DNA of 64,000 nt from Panorpa germanica (lineage: Eukaryota > Arthropoda > Insecta > Mecoptera > Panorpidae). The position numbers and the translations under genes are program-made. Where the stretch lies: positions 19,370,207 through 19,434,206 of the forward strand of contig OY783208.1 of NCBI GenBank assembly GCA_963678705.1, read 5' to 3'. Of the stretch, positions 11,270-23,046 are shown one piece after another. The notes under the pieces were generated by a model that had not been told where the DNA came from, ran no database searches, and saw nothing but the letters and a program-made list of their open reading frames with translations. Within the stretch, counting starts at the first letter, position 1, and every line of letters starts with the position of its first letter.

Positions 11270-11908
11270 AATGGGCTTGTGTCCTCATTTTTTAGTGGTC
11301 GATTTTTCAATTTTTGATTGAAATTGATGTTAATAAATGTGTATTGGTGTGTCTATTTTATTAAATATCTAAATATTGAAGGAGATTTAGCAATTAAAAA
11401 TTTGAATTGTAGTTTTAGCGCTAGAAATGGTCGGCCATATTTGTATGACGTGAAATGCATTTTAACGTCAGTTATTTGTTGAGTAGGTCAGTGTTGTGGT
11501 ATTGTTCTGTAGCTGTTGGTAGTCAAATAATCAAGTCAAATCAAAGAATAATAAGTTGTTATTTCATTTAACCCTGCTAAGGCAGGCATAATATTGAAAT
11601 TTAATTGTTCCTTGAAAAAGCTGTAAATAATATTTGATATTTTGATATATAAATACATATAACAGAGATTTATGAGCTGTAAGGTTGGTAACGTTATATG
11701 AGGATTGTGATGTCACATGCACTTGGAATGTGTATAACGTTGAATCCCTTTAATAATTAAAGAGACAACATGAGTTTTTTAATTGTTAATATCTCTTAAC
11801 ATATAAGGAGTTATTAAAAAATTATTGAACATTTGAGGTTCTAGTAACCCACCTTATCAATATGTTGTACACTTTTATAGAAAATAAGACATAGGTCACA
11901 AACCCATT
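11270..11908 (+). mobile_element. ISL2EU-derived MITE, full-length reference copy (639 bp)
   Basis: Terminal inverted repeats are AATGGGCTTGTGTCC on the left and the mutated complement GGTCACAAACCCATT on the right. There is no coding capacity. Both sub-terminal regions match the ends of the autonomous ISL2EU element at 29311-38295: on the left a shared path through TTGATTGAAATTGATGTTAATAA, on the right TTTATCAATATGTAGTACAC against TTAATCAATATACATTGCAG. It is an internally deleted derivative of that lineage. The target duplication is not clear. Confidence 0.8.
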
Positions 11909-12617
11909 GCTTAATTAATTTCTTCATAGTCGCTTAATTTAAATCACAGTTGACCTTAATTTGCATAAACGTTGTGAATTGTTACTGCCAAGCCTTCATT
12001 ATGCTTAAGACATTAGGCTTGAAAACTTTTATTTAATTGAAACGTTTACACAAAAATTAAAAAGTACTTCCCCGTTCATAAGTCCCGCTAAAACTATTAA
12101 AACAGCTGCAAAGGAATATTCCGTCTTCGAACCATAAGCCCATTTAAAATATAGAAAACTAAATTATCTTTATTTTGATAGTCATGAAAGTTTTACTCGG
12201 TTCATCTTATTCTATTAGTAATTTACGAAAACAAACGGCTGTACATTTTTGAGTAAAGTGGTAAATTAATATATAAATACCCTATTATATTAAAATGAAT
12301 TTATATTTTTCCTAACTATTTACTTCATATTTTAAGGAGAAAGAAAAAAATATTAAAATGGTCACTGCCTTAAGGGTTTTAATATTACCTTTTATATAAC
12401 CTTTATTTATTTAATTAATGTTTTACAAAGCATACATTTATTATATAAAAGCTTTTACATTAATTTAACTTAACCTGTGTTATTTATTTTTATTATGTCA
12501 CATAGTTTTATTTCATTTCATAAACACCTCAGTTTATTTTTATTAACATCGATTTCTTATTTTTTTGAGGCTAAAATTTGTTTTTTTTTAATAAACTTCA
12601 AAATTGTTCTACACATA

Positions 12618-13476
12618 ATGAAGGATTGCAAATTAGAACAAATAAAGGTAGAAGTTGATGTGGGATTGACTGGACCAAACGAAACAGAAAATTTAAGCAA
12701 ATGTGTGGAAATAGAAATAAAAGAATAACGTATCGTCAAATATCAGCGTTATGTGATGAAATAAAAACAGAATTTAAAGAAGAACCAGATTATAACTCAG
12801 ATGAAGCTACACATTTACTGCGAGATGTTTACCTCATTAAGCTTGAAGTTCCAGAGCAACAACTTCAAAGTGAAATGAATAGGAAGATGAAGCCTTATAT
12901 TTGTGATGTATGTAACAAATTGTTGGACTCTAAGGCAGAAATCATAAAACATTTGCGTGTACATTCAGCAAAAAAACTACATTCTTGTAATACATGTAGT
13001 AAAACGTTCAGTCGATCAATTAATTTAAAACTACATAAAAACACACATTTAGACGTAAAACCATTTTCTTGCAACGAATGTAGTAAAACGTTCAGTCAAT
13101 CATCCACTTTAAAAATGCATAAAAACACACATTTAGACGTAAAACCATTTTCTTGCGATGAATGTAGTAAAACGTTCAGTCTATCGCATGATTTAAAAGG
13201 ACATAAAAACACACATTTAGATAAAAAACCATTTTCTTGCAATGAATGTAGTAAACGTTCATTAGTCCATGGAGTTTAAAGCTACATCAAAACACACATT
13301 TAGTTTTAAACCCATTTTCTTGCGACGAATGTAGTAAATCGTTTAATAGTTCATCGCATTTAAAAAACCATAAAAACACACATTTACTTGTAAAACCATT
13401 TTCTTGTGGTTTATGTAATATATGTTTTTCAACTGCAGGTAATCTAAAGAATCATCAAAAACATAATTTACATTAG
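12618..13476 (+). pseudogene. C2H2 zinc-finger pseudogene ZNF3
   Basis: It starts with ATG like its paralogues ([13 protein letters not shown]). Compared with the paralogue at 27.9-28.6 kb it has three lesions. A GAA-to-TAA change gives a stop at 12726-12728. A one-base loss follows about 20 bases later. A further one-base loss in a run of A near 13255 shifts the frame inside the sixth finger. Fingers continue in the third frame to a TAG at 13474-13476 with the family ending HQKHNLH. About eight finger positions are recognisable. It is a member of the same sub-lineage as ZNF6 (shared KDCKLEQ and KCVEIEIKE). Confidence 0.88.
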
Positions 13477-14324
13477 GTTGAGTGAGTCGTTTTAACATTT
13501 CCTAACTTAACTTGTGTTTATACTTGTATTAGTTTTACTGTACGAAACTTATTGAATAAATATTGGTAGAACGACAAAGAACCCTGAAACGCTTTTATGT
13601 GGTAAGGGACATCCTTTTCTTCTTAGTTAATTCCGTTAATGGTTTGTATTGCATATTAAGATGTAAAATTATAATTTATCTATATATAAGGAATGATGAA
13701 GATCTGCAGAGGGTTGGGGGTATATATACAGTTTCGTGTCCAACAAAAGAGGACAGACTTATTTCAAAACTCAATAACCACACTTTAAAAATTCAAGTGT
13801 AGTTTAAGTACCTTAATAATTGTAAAAAGGTAGTTAAAACATAAATTTCTGACACTTTGACATTCTCTCGGAGAGCCCGAATAAATTCATGCGTAACTCT
13901 AGATTCCGGTAAATAATTATTATTCTTATTAATGTTTTTGAAACACTTGTACGCTTTGTATTGAACGCAAAACTGTCTTAGATCGGACCGATAAGCGGGG
14001 TTGATTAGTTCATATGACTAATCAATAGTTATATTTAACTGTTTTGCCTTTTTTGTTATTAATGTTTATTATTTTATTAGCTGCTTTCCTAATTTACATC
14101 TTAAATTTAAATTAGGTGGCTCTGCGAAATATCGTTTTAAAAATTAGGTAAAAAAGTTTAAATAATAAAAATAAATAAGAACTCATCCCGCAACTTATCC
14201 TTTAGCTTTCTCTGATTTCTTTTACACAATTAGGCTCAGGCAACATTCTCGCCTCAATTTAACTACCCCTTGAATAACATCATACCCCTGGTTCATCTAT
14301 TAAAACTAAATCAAACCTTATATT

Positions 14325-14700
14325 ATTATTATTATTTATTTATTTAATGTTTACCTTGCGGCATTATATTCTTCTGCCTTAGTACAATACATTTTATTCC
14401 TTAAATATATATCTATTTCCTTCTACCAAAAACTAAAATACAAATTCTCCTAATATCTAAAAGAAAATACATGGTTTTGCACATTTTTAGAAGATAGCTT
14501 CAGTCTTCCTTTTTCTAGTTCTTTCTGCCATCCATCTGTTCCCTTCCTTGCCCCCTTTTAAAAGCTGCCCAATATTCATCTCGCTGTCTACTTTTTCCTT
14601 ACAATCAAACTTAATGTGCTCCAGTGTTTCGTCCTCTGTTCCGCACACTCTACACATTCTTTCCTCTCTACTTTCTCAGTATCTGTCTATAAATCATCTG
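14325..14700 (-). mobile_element. LINE 3'-tail fragment inside block A3
   Basis: Same degraded tail as at 5822-6180: minus strand with a C-x-x-C zinc-knuckle remnant and a terminal A/T-rich TAAATAAATAA run. It has the same position relative to the zinc-finger gene as in A1. Confidence 0.7.
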
Positions 14701-14964
14701 TCTGAATCAAACCTTATATTAATTCAACATTTAACTATATTCAATTAATTTGTATGTAACTAATTGTTTTTCATTTGTGAACTAATAAACGTGTATTCTA
14801 AATAAAAGAAGACATCATGGTTTTATTTCTTTGAGATCATTCAAGTCCACTGTCTTCTGAGATCATCTGCAACTATTTTTTATTATCGTGTATTAATTAC
14901 TACATTTTTAAGGCCCCGTAATGGTAAATGGTAAATTGTTAGTACGGCAATTTTAAAAATAAAC

Positions 14965-15433
14965 AATGGGCTTGTGTCCTCATTTTTTAGTTGTCGATTT
15001 TTCAATGGTTGATTTAAATTGATGTTAATAAATGTGTATTGGCGTGTCTATTTTATTAAATATCTAAATATTGACAAGATATAGTAATTAAAAGTTTGGA
15101 TTGTAGTTTTAGCGCTAGAAATAGTCGGCCATATTTGTATGACGTGAAATGCATTTTAATGTCAGTTATTTGTTGAGTAGGTCAGTGCTGTGGTAATGTT
15201 CTGTAGCTGTTTGTAATCGAAGTTCTCAAGTCAAATCAAAGAATAATAAGTTTCTATTTTATTCAACCCTGTTACGGCAGACGTAATATTGAAATGTTAA
15301 AATGCATTTCACGTCACACAAATATGGCCGACCATTTCTAGCGCTAAAACTACAATTTAAATTATTAACTGCTATATTTCCGTCAATCAACAATTGAAAA
15401 ATCGACCACTAAGAAATGAGGACACAAGCCATT
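14965..15433. mobile_element. MITE half-copies head to head
   Basis: A forward left half (from AATGGGCTTGTGTCC at 14965 to about 15298) is joined to a reversed shorter left part (about 15299-15433, ending GGACACAAGCCATT). The arrangement resembles that at 6437-7053, but the two arms differ in length. Confidence 0.7.
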
Positions 15434-16889
15434 TTATTAATTAATATCTTCACAGCCGATTAACAAAAATCACAGTTTCGACCATAATTTGCACAAACGT
15501 TGCGAATTGTAACTACCCAGCTTTCATCATGTTTAAAAAATTATTTATAATAAAAACACATAAAATTTTAGTAAAAATACATTAAACGCAAATGACGGCA
15601 AATATTGAATATAATTCCAAGAAATGATTCTTGGCCTAATGATTAAAAAAGTACTGTGTTATTAGGCTTGTGAAGCTCAATTTTATTGAGAGGTTTACAC
15701 ATAAATTAAAAAATACTTTGAAAATAGATATTGTATTACAACAAAATAAAGTTGACATCAATCATCGTATAAATATTCACGTTCATAAATCCCGCCCGTC
15801 CTCGAACCATAAACGCATTTATAATAAAGAACACTGTAATATCTTAATTTTGACAGCCCATTGTAAGGTTTTACTCAGTTCATCTTATTCTATTCATATT
15901 TTATAAAAAGATTAATAGAAGGCTGTAGATTTTTGAGAAAAGTGGTAAATTAATATATAAATACCCTACTATATTAAAATGAATTTTTATTTTAGCTAAT
16001 TAATTACTTTATATTTTAGGGAGTAAGAAACAAAATATTAAAATGGTTATTGCCTTAAGGGTTTTAATCTTGCCTTTTATATAACCTTTATTTATTTAAT
16101 TAATGTTTTACAAAGCATACATTTATTACATAAAAGCTTTTACGTTAATTTAGCTTACCTTCACTTATTTATTTTTATTATGTCACATAGTTTTGTTTCA
16201 TTTCTTAAACACCTCAGATTTATTTTTATTAACATAGATTTCTTATTTTTTTGTTGCTAAATTTTGTTTTTTTTTTAGCAAACTTCAAAATTGTTTTACA
16301 TATAATGGAGAATTGCAAATTAGAACAAATAAAGGTAGAAGTTGATGTGGGATTAACTGAACCAATGAAAACGGAAAATTTAAACGGAGATATCAAAATA
16401 GAAATAGAAGAAGGACGAGTCGTCATAGAAGCAGCACTATATGATGAAATAAAAACAGAATTTAAAGAAGAACCAGAATATAGTACAGAGGAGACTACAC
16501 ATTTACCCCGTGATGACTACTTTATTAAACTGGAAGTTCCAGAGCAACAACTTCAAAGTGAAATGAATAGGAAGATGAAGCCTTATATCTGTGATGTATG
16601 TAACAAATTGTTGGACACTTATGGAGAAATCAGAAAACATTTGCGTGTACATTCACCAAAGAAACTATATTCTTGTAATACATGTAGTAAAATATTTGCT
16701 AATTCGTCAATTTTAAAACGACATAAAAATATTCATTTAGTTGTAAAACCATTTTCTTGTGACGAATGTAGTAAAACGTTCAGTCTATCATCTAATTTAA
16801 AACGACATAAAAACACACATTTGGGTGTGAAACCTTTTTCTTGCTACGAATGCAGTAAAACTTTCTATCGTTTATCGCATTTACAACGA
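15434..16889 (+). repeat. Duplicated block A4, truncated by the Gypsy junction
   Basis: The upstream region and first part of the zinc-finger gene match A1 and A2. Homology stops inside the fourth finger at about 16889, where retroelement sequence begins. Confidence 0.8.
16305..16889 (+). pseudogene. C2H2 zinc-finger gene ZNF4, 3'-truncated and fused to Gypsy pol
   Basis: An intact start ([13 protein letters not shown]), acidic N-terminus with IKVE, IKIE, IKTE and IKLE-like (IKLEV) motifs, and three complete fingers. A fourth finger ([16 protein letters not shown]) loses both histidines at the junction. The reading frame does not stop there: it runs in frame into reverse transcriptase and ends at 17924, giving a 539-codon chimera from this ATG. 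In a full copy about six more fingers would be expected. Whether the chimera is transcribed is unknown. Confidence 0.85.
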
Positions 16890-17924
16890 GTTGTAAACAG
16901 TTTGACGAAAAGAGTGATGGATAACATCCTTAGAGATCTAATGCACCACACTTGCTTAGTCTATTTAGACGATATACTAATATACTCGACATCGCAACAA
17001 GAACACATGGCAAAACTAAAATTAGTATTGAACAAACTGAGAAGTGCAAATATGAAGGTGCAGATAGACAAATGCGAATTCTTAAAAAAAGAAACTGAAT
17101 TTTTGGGTCACGTAAGAACCCCAGAAGGAGTTAGACCTAACCCAAAAAAAATTGAGGCAATCAGAAAATTTCCTACACCAAAAACAATAACAGAAATAAA
17201 GTCGTTTCTGGGATTAGTAGGGTATTATAGGAAATTCAAAAAAGATTTCGCCGGAATAACGAAGCCTATGACTAGATGTTTAAAAAAAAATGTAGCAATA
17301 AAACATGACGAAGAATACATCAAAGCATTCAACACAATGAAGGAAATATTGTGCAATTCCTCTTTGTTACAATACCCTGATTTTCAAAAACCATTTGTAT
17401 TGACTACAGATGCGTCCAATTATGCCCTGGGAGCGATACTTTCGCAAGGACCTATAGGATCCGACAAACCCATCGCATATGCATCGAGGACATTAAACGA
17501 GTCGGAACAAAATTATTCCACCATAGAAAAAGAACTCTTAGCAATCATTTGGGCAACAAAATACTTTAGACCCTACTTATATGGAAGAAAATTCACCATG
17601 GTCACTGACCATAAACCACTTGTGTGGCTGGACTCATTAAAAGACCCAAACATGAAAATGATAAGGTGGAAAACTAAATTGTCTGACTACGACTATACTG
17701 TAGAATACAAAAAGGGAAAGAAAAATACGAATGCAGACGCACTGAGTAGAATCAAAATAAATGCACTTGAAAATGAGGATTTTGACAGTCTATTTAACAA
17801 TCCGGAAGTTATAACAGCTCTAGACGACTTCATGACGGCAGCGGACGCGCTAGATAACGATAGCTCTAGCCTGTACAATAACCCTGACGATACGGAGAGA
17901 AGTGAAGTAAACACACCAGTTTAA
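16890..17924 (+). pseudogene. pol: Gypsy pol fragment: reverse transcriptase (C-terminal part) and RNase H
   Basis: The fragment enters at the RT palm, and the catalytic YLDD box is visible at about 16960-16975. The thumb follows ([23 protein letters not shown]). RNase H has the TTDAS start, the conserved E of TIEKELLAI and the D of TDHKPL. The tail is NADALSRI, the usual end of Gypsy RNase H. The frame ends at TAA 17922-17924; the following open frame is in the same phase, so this is a nonsense break within pol. The N-terminal half of RT is missing. Confidence 0.88.
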
Positions 17925-19577
17925 AAACCCTTACCGGAAATAGTAGCAAATAAAAGACATAACTCAATAACAGAGCACCCTTCTCTAATCCAAATACCAA
18001 GTGAGGAAAGCTCAGAAGATTCAAACACCATGCATTCAAAAGAAGATTCAACACCAGGCATCACGATCAGCGAGGACCCATTAGAAACTAAAAAAAACCA
18101 AATAATAATTATCTCTGAACCAACACCAATGCAATGTAAAAACACTAAAATCGACGGTAAAGAACAAATTAAATTAAGCATTCAAGGAAATCAAGAAAAA
18201 CACGACTTATTAATATTCACACTAACCAAACTAAATCCAAATAAAACCTATTATATACATTGTGATGATAATATATACAAAATTTATAATGATCTAAAAA
18301 TCAATACCTTCGATAAATACAAGCTAATACGTTGTATAAAGAGAGTTAGCATTGAAACGGATCCCGACGATCAAAAATACATAATTCAACAATATCATGA
18401 GGGAAAGACTCAGCACCGAGGAATAGATGCCACATATAAATTAATTTGCGAAAGATATACGTGGTCTAGTCTACGAAAAGATGTTGAAAACTTCATCAAT
18501 AACTGCAGCACATGTAAACAGTGCAAATATAATAGAAAACCAATTAGAGCACCGCTAAATAATACCGAAACACCTGAGAGACCTTTTGAGAAATTACATA
18601 TAGATACGTTTGGTATAGACAATACCCAATTCCTTACTATAATAGATGTATTTTCAAAATACACACAGGCATACAAAATCACCAATAGGTCATCCACAGA
18701 AATTGCCGATAAACTAATAACGTATTTCTCACACCACGGCATACCCAATCATATTAAGATGGATGGAGGAACCGAATTCTCAAATAACCTCATCAAAGAA
18801 TTACTAGAATTACATAAAATTGAAATTCATATAACAACACCATACAGACACGAAAGTAATTCTCCAATAAAACGGGCACATTCCACGATACTAGAACTAT
18901 ATCGTATAGTGAAACATAAACATGATCTTACACCCGAAACAATCATGAAATATGCTATTATAGGATATAACGAAACCCCACATTCTAGTACAACATACAA
19001 ACCTTTTGAAATAATAAATGGACACGTACAAACCAAGTCAGTATTGCTTATGGATTATGATAAAACACTCATGGACTTATACACCCAAAATCATAAAACT
19101 AAAATCTCAACCCTATACTTAAAAATCAAAGAAATAAATGCAAATCGAAAAGAACAGGTTATTAATAAAAGAAATGCTACCGTTAAAGACCCAAACGTAA
19201 AACAAGGAGATATCGTATACCTCAACACTAAATCAAAACAGGGCAAAAGCCGAATAAAGAACACAGGACCCTTTAAAGTACTAGAAGTATCCGATACTTA
19301 TATAGCTAAAATAGAAGATTTAAAAAATAAAAAATTACGGGAAGCACATGTAGATAACCTAGTGAAAACCAAAATGAAAAACCCAACTTCAAACGAACTT
19401 AACGAAGAAGGAAGTAATGTACTATTCGAATGCACCACACTACCTGTAAATAACATAGAAAAAACCAAAATGAAAACCCAACTCCAAATGAGTTTAATGA
19501 GAAAAGAATTAACGTCTTATTTGAACGCACTACGCTACCTGTCGATAAATCTAAGACAGATTATATTCTACACCTAG
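17925..19577 (+). pseudogene. pol: Gypsy pol fragment: integrase
   Basis: In phase with the RT-RNase H segment after the nonsense codon. A zinc-binding N-domain is seen (HEGKTQHRG, then CSTCKQC). The core has the first Asp in HIDTFG and the second in MDGGTEF. At the position 36 residues after the second Asp, where the D,D(35)E glutamate belongs, there is Lys (in SPIKRAH). The catalytic triad is therefore incomplete as read. A C-terminal domain follows (QGDIVYLN, GPFKVLEV). Near the end a tandem duplication of about 96 bases (roughly 19364-19555) alters the last residues before the stop. Confidence 0.86.
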
Positions 19578-20043
19578 TTCACGACAAATTTAACCCCAGA
19601 GACGAAAAACCAAGATACTACAACGGATTCGCAAAGTTAATAGCAAAAGACACACCCAATTTCGAATACGTATTAAATAAAGCTAAAAGAACTAATATCC
19701 TCGTAGAGGGCCTATACAAACACTCACGCGAGGCAGAACATTTGGACACACAATAAATCTTGTCTGCAACCAACAAAACTGCCTTGACAAGCTTGCCGAA
19801 TTTCTAAAAAAATTTGAAAATTCACCAACCGAATTAACAATACGAATGCCCCCTATAGCACAAGGACTTTTTAATAGAACAAAAGAAGAGGTCCTAGAAG
19901 TATTTAAACGGCATGGGCCCACAAAGCACAAATACATCATGCACTCAAATCCCGAAATACAAATGAATTATTTATTTATTAATTAATTATAAATAAATAT
20001 ATTAAAAACACGATCAAGTACTAAGAAATCCTGATTGTTGCAG
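19578..20043 (+). other. Unassigned segment between integrase and env
   Basis: Two open stretches, about 19500-19755 (ending LDTQ then stop) and 19757-19970, are separated by stops and lie in a different frame from integrase. They may be a broken 5' part of env, which overlaps the end of pol in errantiviruses. No motif is strong enough to say. Confidence 0.4.
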
Positions 20044-21673
20044 GATCATCACCGCAACCAACACCAGCGATATTAATGAATGCCGAATTATTAAAATCAC
20101 TGATAACCCAGGATTATATTCTGTGCAACTAGGAACAGCCCAAAACATCAAGGAATATTGGACTTTAGTCAAGAAAATAGATTTGGACCCCTTAATAAAA
20201 TATTATAACCACGTACACCTGACTAGAGAAGATATTAAAACGAAATTAGAAAAAAAGAAATTTACAACCTATGGGCACAGCACTGCTGTAATGGACATCC
20301 TGGATATGGAAATAAGTAGAAAATTTAAACAAATTCTCCCAACTCGAAGAGAAAAAAGAGGCTTCATAGATGGCTTAGGTACTGTTTGGAAAGCAATCGG
20401 TGGAAACCTAGACGCTAACGACGGCGAGCGTATAAATTTAGCCCTGGAGACACTTGATAATAAACAAGAAACTCTAAATAAAGCTATATCTAAACAAATA
20501 AAATTAACAAACGATATACTCGATCAATTTAAATCGGCCCTACACACCATTGATTCTAATCAAGAAGAACTAGATAAACGTACCAAATTCCTAATGAACG
20601 ATATCGATAAACTCCAACACCAAGTATTTAACATCTTTATAACAGAATCGATCGGACTTGTCAGTCAATCAATGCAATTACTTTTGCACCTACTAAGAAC
20701 CATTGAAACTGACATAACATTCGCTAAACTGAACACGCTTAGTGGTTCAATCCTAGAACCTGATCACCTATTAGCAGAATTACAAGCAATAAAGGAACAT
20801 GTTGATACAACCAAACATATCAAACTGCCTTACGATATTACATCAGAGAACATTCAACAATATGAAACTATTAGCAAAGTCAAAGCATACACCAATAAAA
20901 ACTTAATCGTTTTTGTAATAAATATACCACTAGTAAACCCTAATATATTTACGTATTATAAACTATATCCAATCCCCATACCTTATAACAATAAATTCCA
21001 AATGATTATTCACAGAACCCAATACACCATTGTGAATGAGTATAAACATGTAGATTTTAATGCACCCTGCAAAGAAATATATAACAATCAATTCCTATGC
21101 AAGATTAGCGAACCACTCAACATCGAGGAAACCACCTGCGAGATAGAACTAATTCAAAACCAGCCAACCAGCAAATGTCAACCCTTAGTGATTTCTCTAA
21201 CCGGCATCAAGATCCAGAACATCGAATTCAACACCTGGATGTTAATCACAAATGACGAAACCAGTGGCACCTTAACATGCAACAGCCAGCGTGACATACG
21301 TCTACAAGGAACATATATAATACACCTTGCACGAGATTGTCAATTTTCTGTTTCAGATAATACTCTTCAATACATAGATATAGAAGAGAAAGTCGAAGCT
21401 TGGAACACCATTTCCTTGTCGAAAATACCAGAGATCCAAAACAAACACCTAAACATCTCTACCGTGACCAACCTAAAACACCTGGACCTGGGCAACGTAG
21501 ACAAGCTACAGACCACCCTAGCCCTACTACCTGAAGACTTCGATGACAGAAAAATCTCAGACTATGTGCACATAATTAATTATACATTATTACCTATATT
21601 ATTCATAATAATTACTATTGTAGTATATAAGATAATCAAATATTTTAGAAAAATAAAAATAATAAAAAATTAA
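20044..21673 (+). CDS. env: Errantivirus-like envelope protein, long open frame
   Basis: The frame is open from about 20004. A splice-acceptor-like TTGTTGCAG ends at 20043, which fits the spliced env messages of errantiviruses, so the start shown is the putative exon start rather than an ATG. Roughly 540 codons. It contains a basic furin-type site (RREKRG) followed by a glycine-rich stretch and the errantivirus signature GNLDANDGER. A heptad-rich region comes next (LDNKQETLNKAI onward), then a cysteine-containing ectodomain. Near the end is a hydrophobic membrane span (LLPILFIIITIVVY) with a short basic tail. No signal peptide is visible in this exon. The ORF is unbroken although pol is damaged. 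It could be recent or under constraint; the sequence alone does not decide. Confidence 0.82.
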
Positions 21674-21753
21674 AGTGCACAAGAAATAGATAGCAAAAAT
21701 ATTGAAGAGTTGCAAAAACCTTTTGCTATATTTGAAGCATAAGATTTTATCTT

Positions 21754-21763
21754 ATAGGGGAGG
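21754..21763 (+). other. Polypurine tract
   Basis: ATAGGGGAGG directly precedes the presumed LTR start, TGTTATAAC, as expected for plus-strand priming in Gypsy elements. Confidence 0.6.
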
Positions 21764-22046
21764 TGTTATAACACACATTCCATACGACACAAACTAACAA
21801 TGTCTCTTCAGTATCTTTGCTGACCATGCACTCTAGAGATAATAAAATAGTATATAAGTAATATGTTAATCTAAATCTAACTAGTTCAAGTTCATGTATA
21901 ATCTGCATCGCGCAGATAGTAATTAGCTGGCTCACCATTTGAGACTAGGCATAAGCTGTATCACACAGTGAATATTAGTCCAAATAAATATTATTTAAGT
22001 AAAATTAAAATAAATTGTTTTTTTTATTAAAGTCTAAATTACTCAA
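21764..22046 (+). repeat. Probable 3' LTR of the Gypsy element
   Basis: It begins TGTTATAACACAC after the polypurine tract. It contains TAGTATATAAG near 21850, a possible TATA box, and AATAAA near 21983. The right edge is placed at a CA before MITE sequence resumes at about 22055, but no second LTR is present to fix it. Confidence 0.5.
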
Positions 22047-22054
22047 ACTTTAAT

Positions 22055-22415
22055 TATATATATATATATATCAAAATATCTAATATCATTTACAGCTATT
22101 TCAAGGAACAATAAAATTTCGATATTATGTTTGCTGTAACAGGGTTAAATAAAATAAAAACTTATTATTCTTTAACTTGACTTGATTATTTGACTACAAA
22201 CAGCTACAGAACATTACCACAGCACTGACCTACTCAACAAATAACTGCGCTAGACCATTTCTAGCGCTAGAACTACAATTCAGATTTCTAATTGCTATAT
22301 CTCCGTCAATATTTAGATATTTAATAAAATAGACACGCCAATACATATTTATTAACATCAATTTCAATCAACAATTGAAAAATCGACAACTAAAAAATGA
22401 GGACACAAACCCATT
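22055..22415 (-). mobile_element. MITE left half bordering the Gypsy element
   Basis: The sequence resumes inside the family at CAAAATATC...TTTACAGCTATTTCAAGG and ends GGACACAAACCCATT. A stretch including GACGTTAAAATGCATTTCACG is deleted; the same deletion is seen at 26015-26373. Confidence 0.7.
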
Positions 22416-22664
22416 GTTTATTTTTAAAATTGCCGTACTAACAATTTACCATTTACCATTGGCCTTAAAAATGTAGTAATAAAAACACGATAATAAAAAA
22501 TAGTAGCAGATGATCTCAGAAGACGGTGGACTTAGATGTCCTCGAAGAAATAAAACCTTGATGTCTTCTTTTATTTATAATACATGTTTATTAGTTCACA
22601 AATGAAAAACAATTAGTTACATACAAATTAATTGAATATAGTTAAATGTTCAATTAATATAAGG

Positions 22665-23046
22665 TTTGATTCAGACAGATACAGAGAAAGTAGAGAGGAA
22701 AGAATGTGTAGAATGTGCGGAACGGAGGACGAAGCACTGGAGCACATTAAGTTTGATTGTAAGGAAAAAGTAGGGAGCGAGATGAATATTGGGAAGCTCT
22801 TAAAAGGGGGCAAGGAAGGGAACAGATGGATGGCAGAAAGAACTAGAAGAAGGAAGGGTGAAGCTATTTAAATCTTCTAAAAATGTGCAAGACCATGTAT
22901 TTTCTTTTAAATATTAGGAAAATTTGTATTTTAGTTTTTGGTAGAAGGAAATAAATATATATTTAAGGAATAAAATGTATTGTACTAAGGCAGAAGAATG
23001 TAATGCCGCAAGGTAAACATTAAATAAATAAATAATAATAATAAAA
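22665..23046 (+). mobile_element. LINE 3'-tail fragment inside block A5
   Basis: This is the best-preserved copy of the tail: CRMCGTEDEALEHIKFDC and GNRWMAE are readable and resemble the C-terminus of the LINE at 36.8-36.9 kb. The 3' UTR ends in AAATAAATAAATAATAATAAT. Confidence 0.75.

Larger units (their letters stand above)
11909..14964 (+). repeat. Duplicated block A3
   Basis: Full block in the order of A1, including the ZNF3 pseudogene, the conserved 3' region and the minus-strand LINE tail. The 5' part (11920-12300) is more diverged than in A1, A2 and A4. Confidence 0.8.
16890..22050 (+). mobile_element. Errantivirus-like Gypsy element, 5'-truncated, with env and 3' LTR
   Basis: Left to right: the C-terminal half of reverse transcriptase, RNase H, integrase, an unassigned segment, env, a polypurine tract and a 3' LTR. 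The 5' LTR, primer-binding site, gag, protease and the first part of RT are absent. The left edge lies inside ZNF4 and the right edge inside a MITE copy, so the element is not flanked by one target site. A deletion or recombination after insertion is the likely reason. Presence of a retroviral-type env with a basic cleavage site and a GNLDANDGER motif places it with insect errantiviruses. Confidence 0.85.

Noticed and set aside
17693..19036. Minus-strand ORFs across the Gypsy pol
   Set aside because: They lie antisense to RNase H and integrase and have no recognisable motifs.
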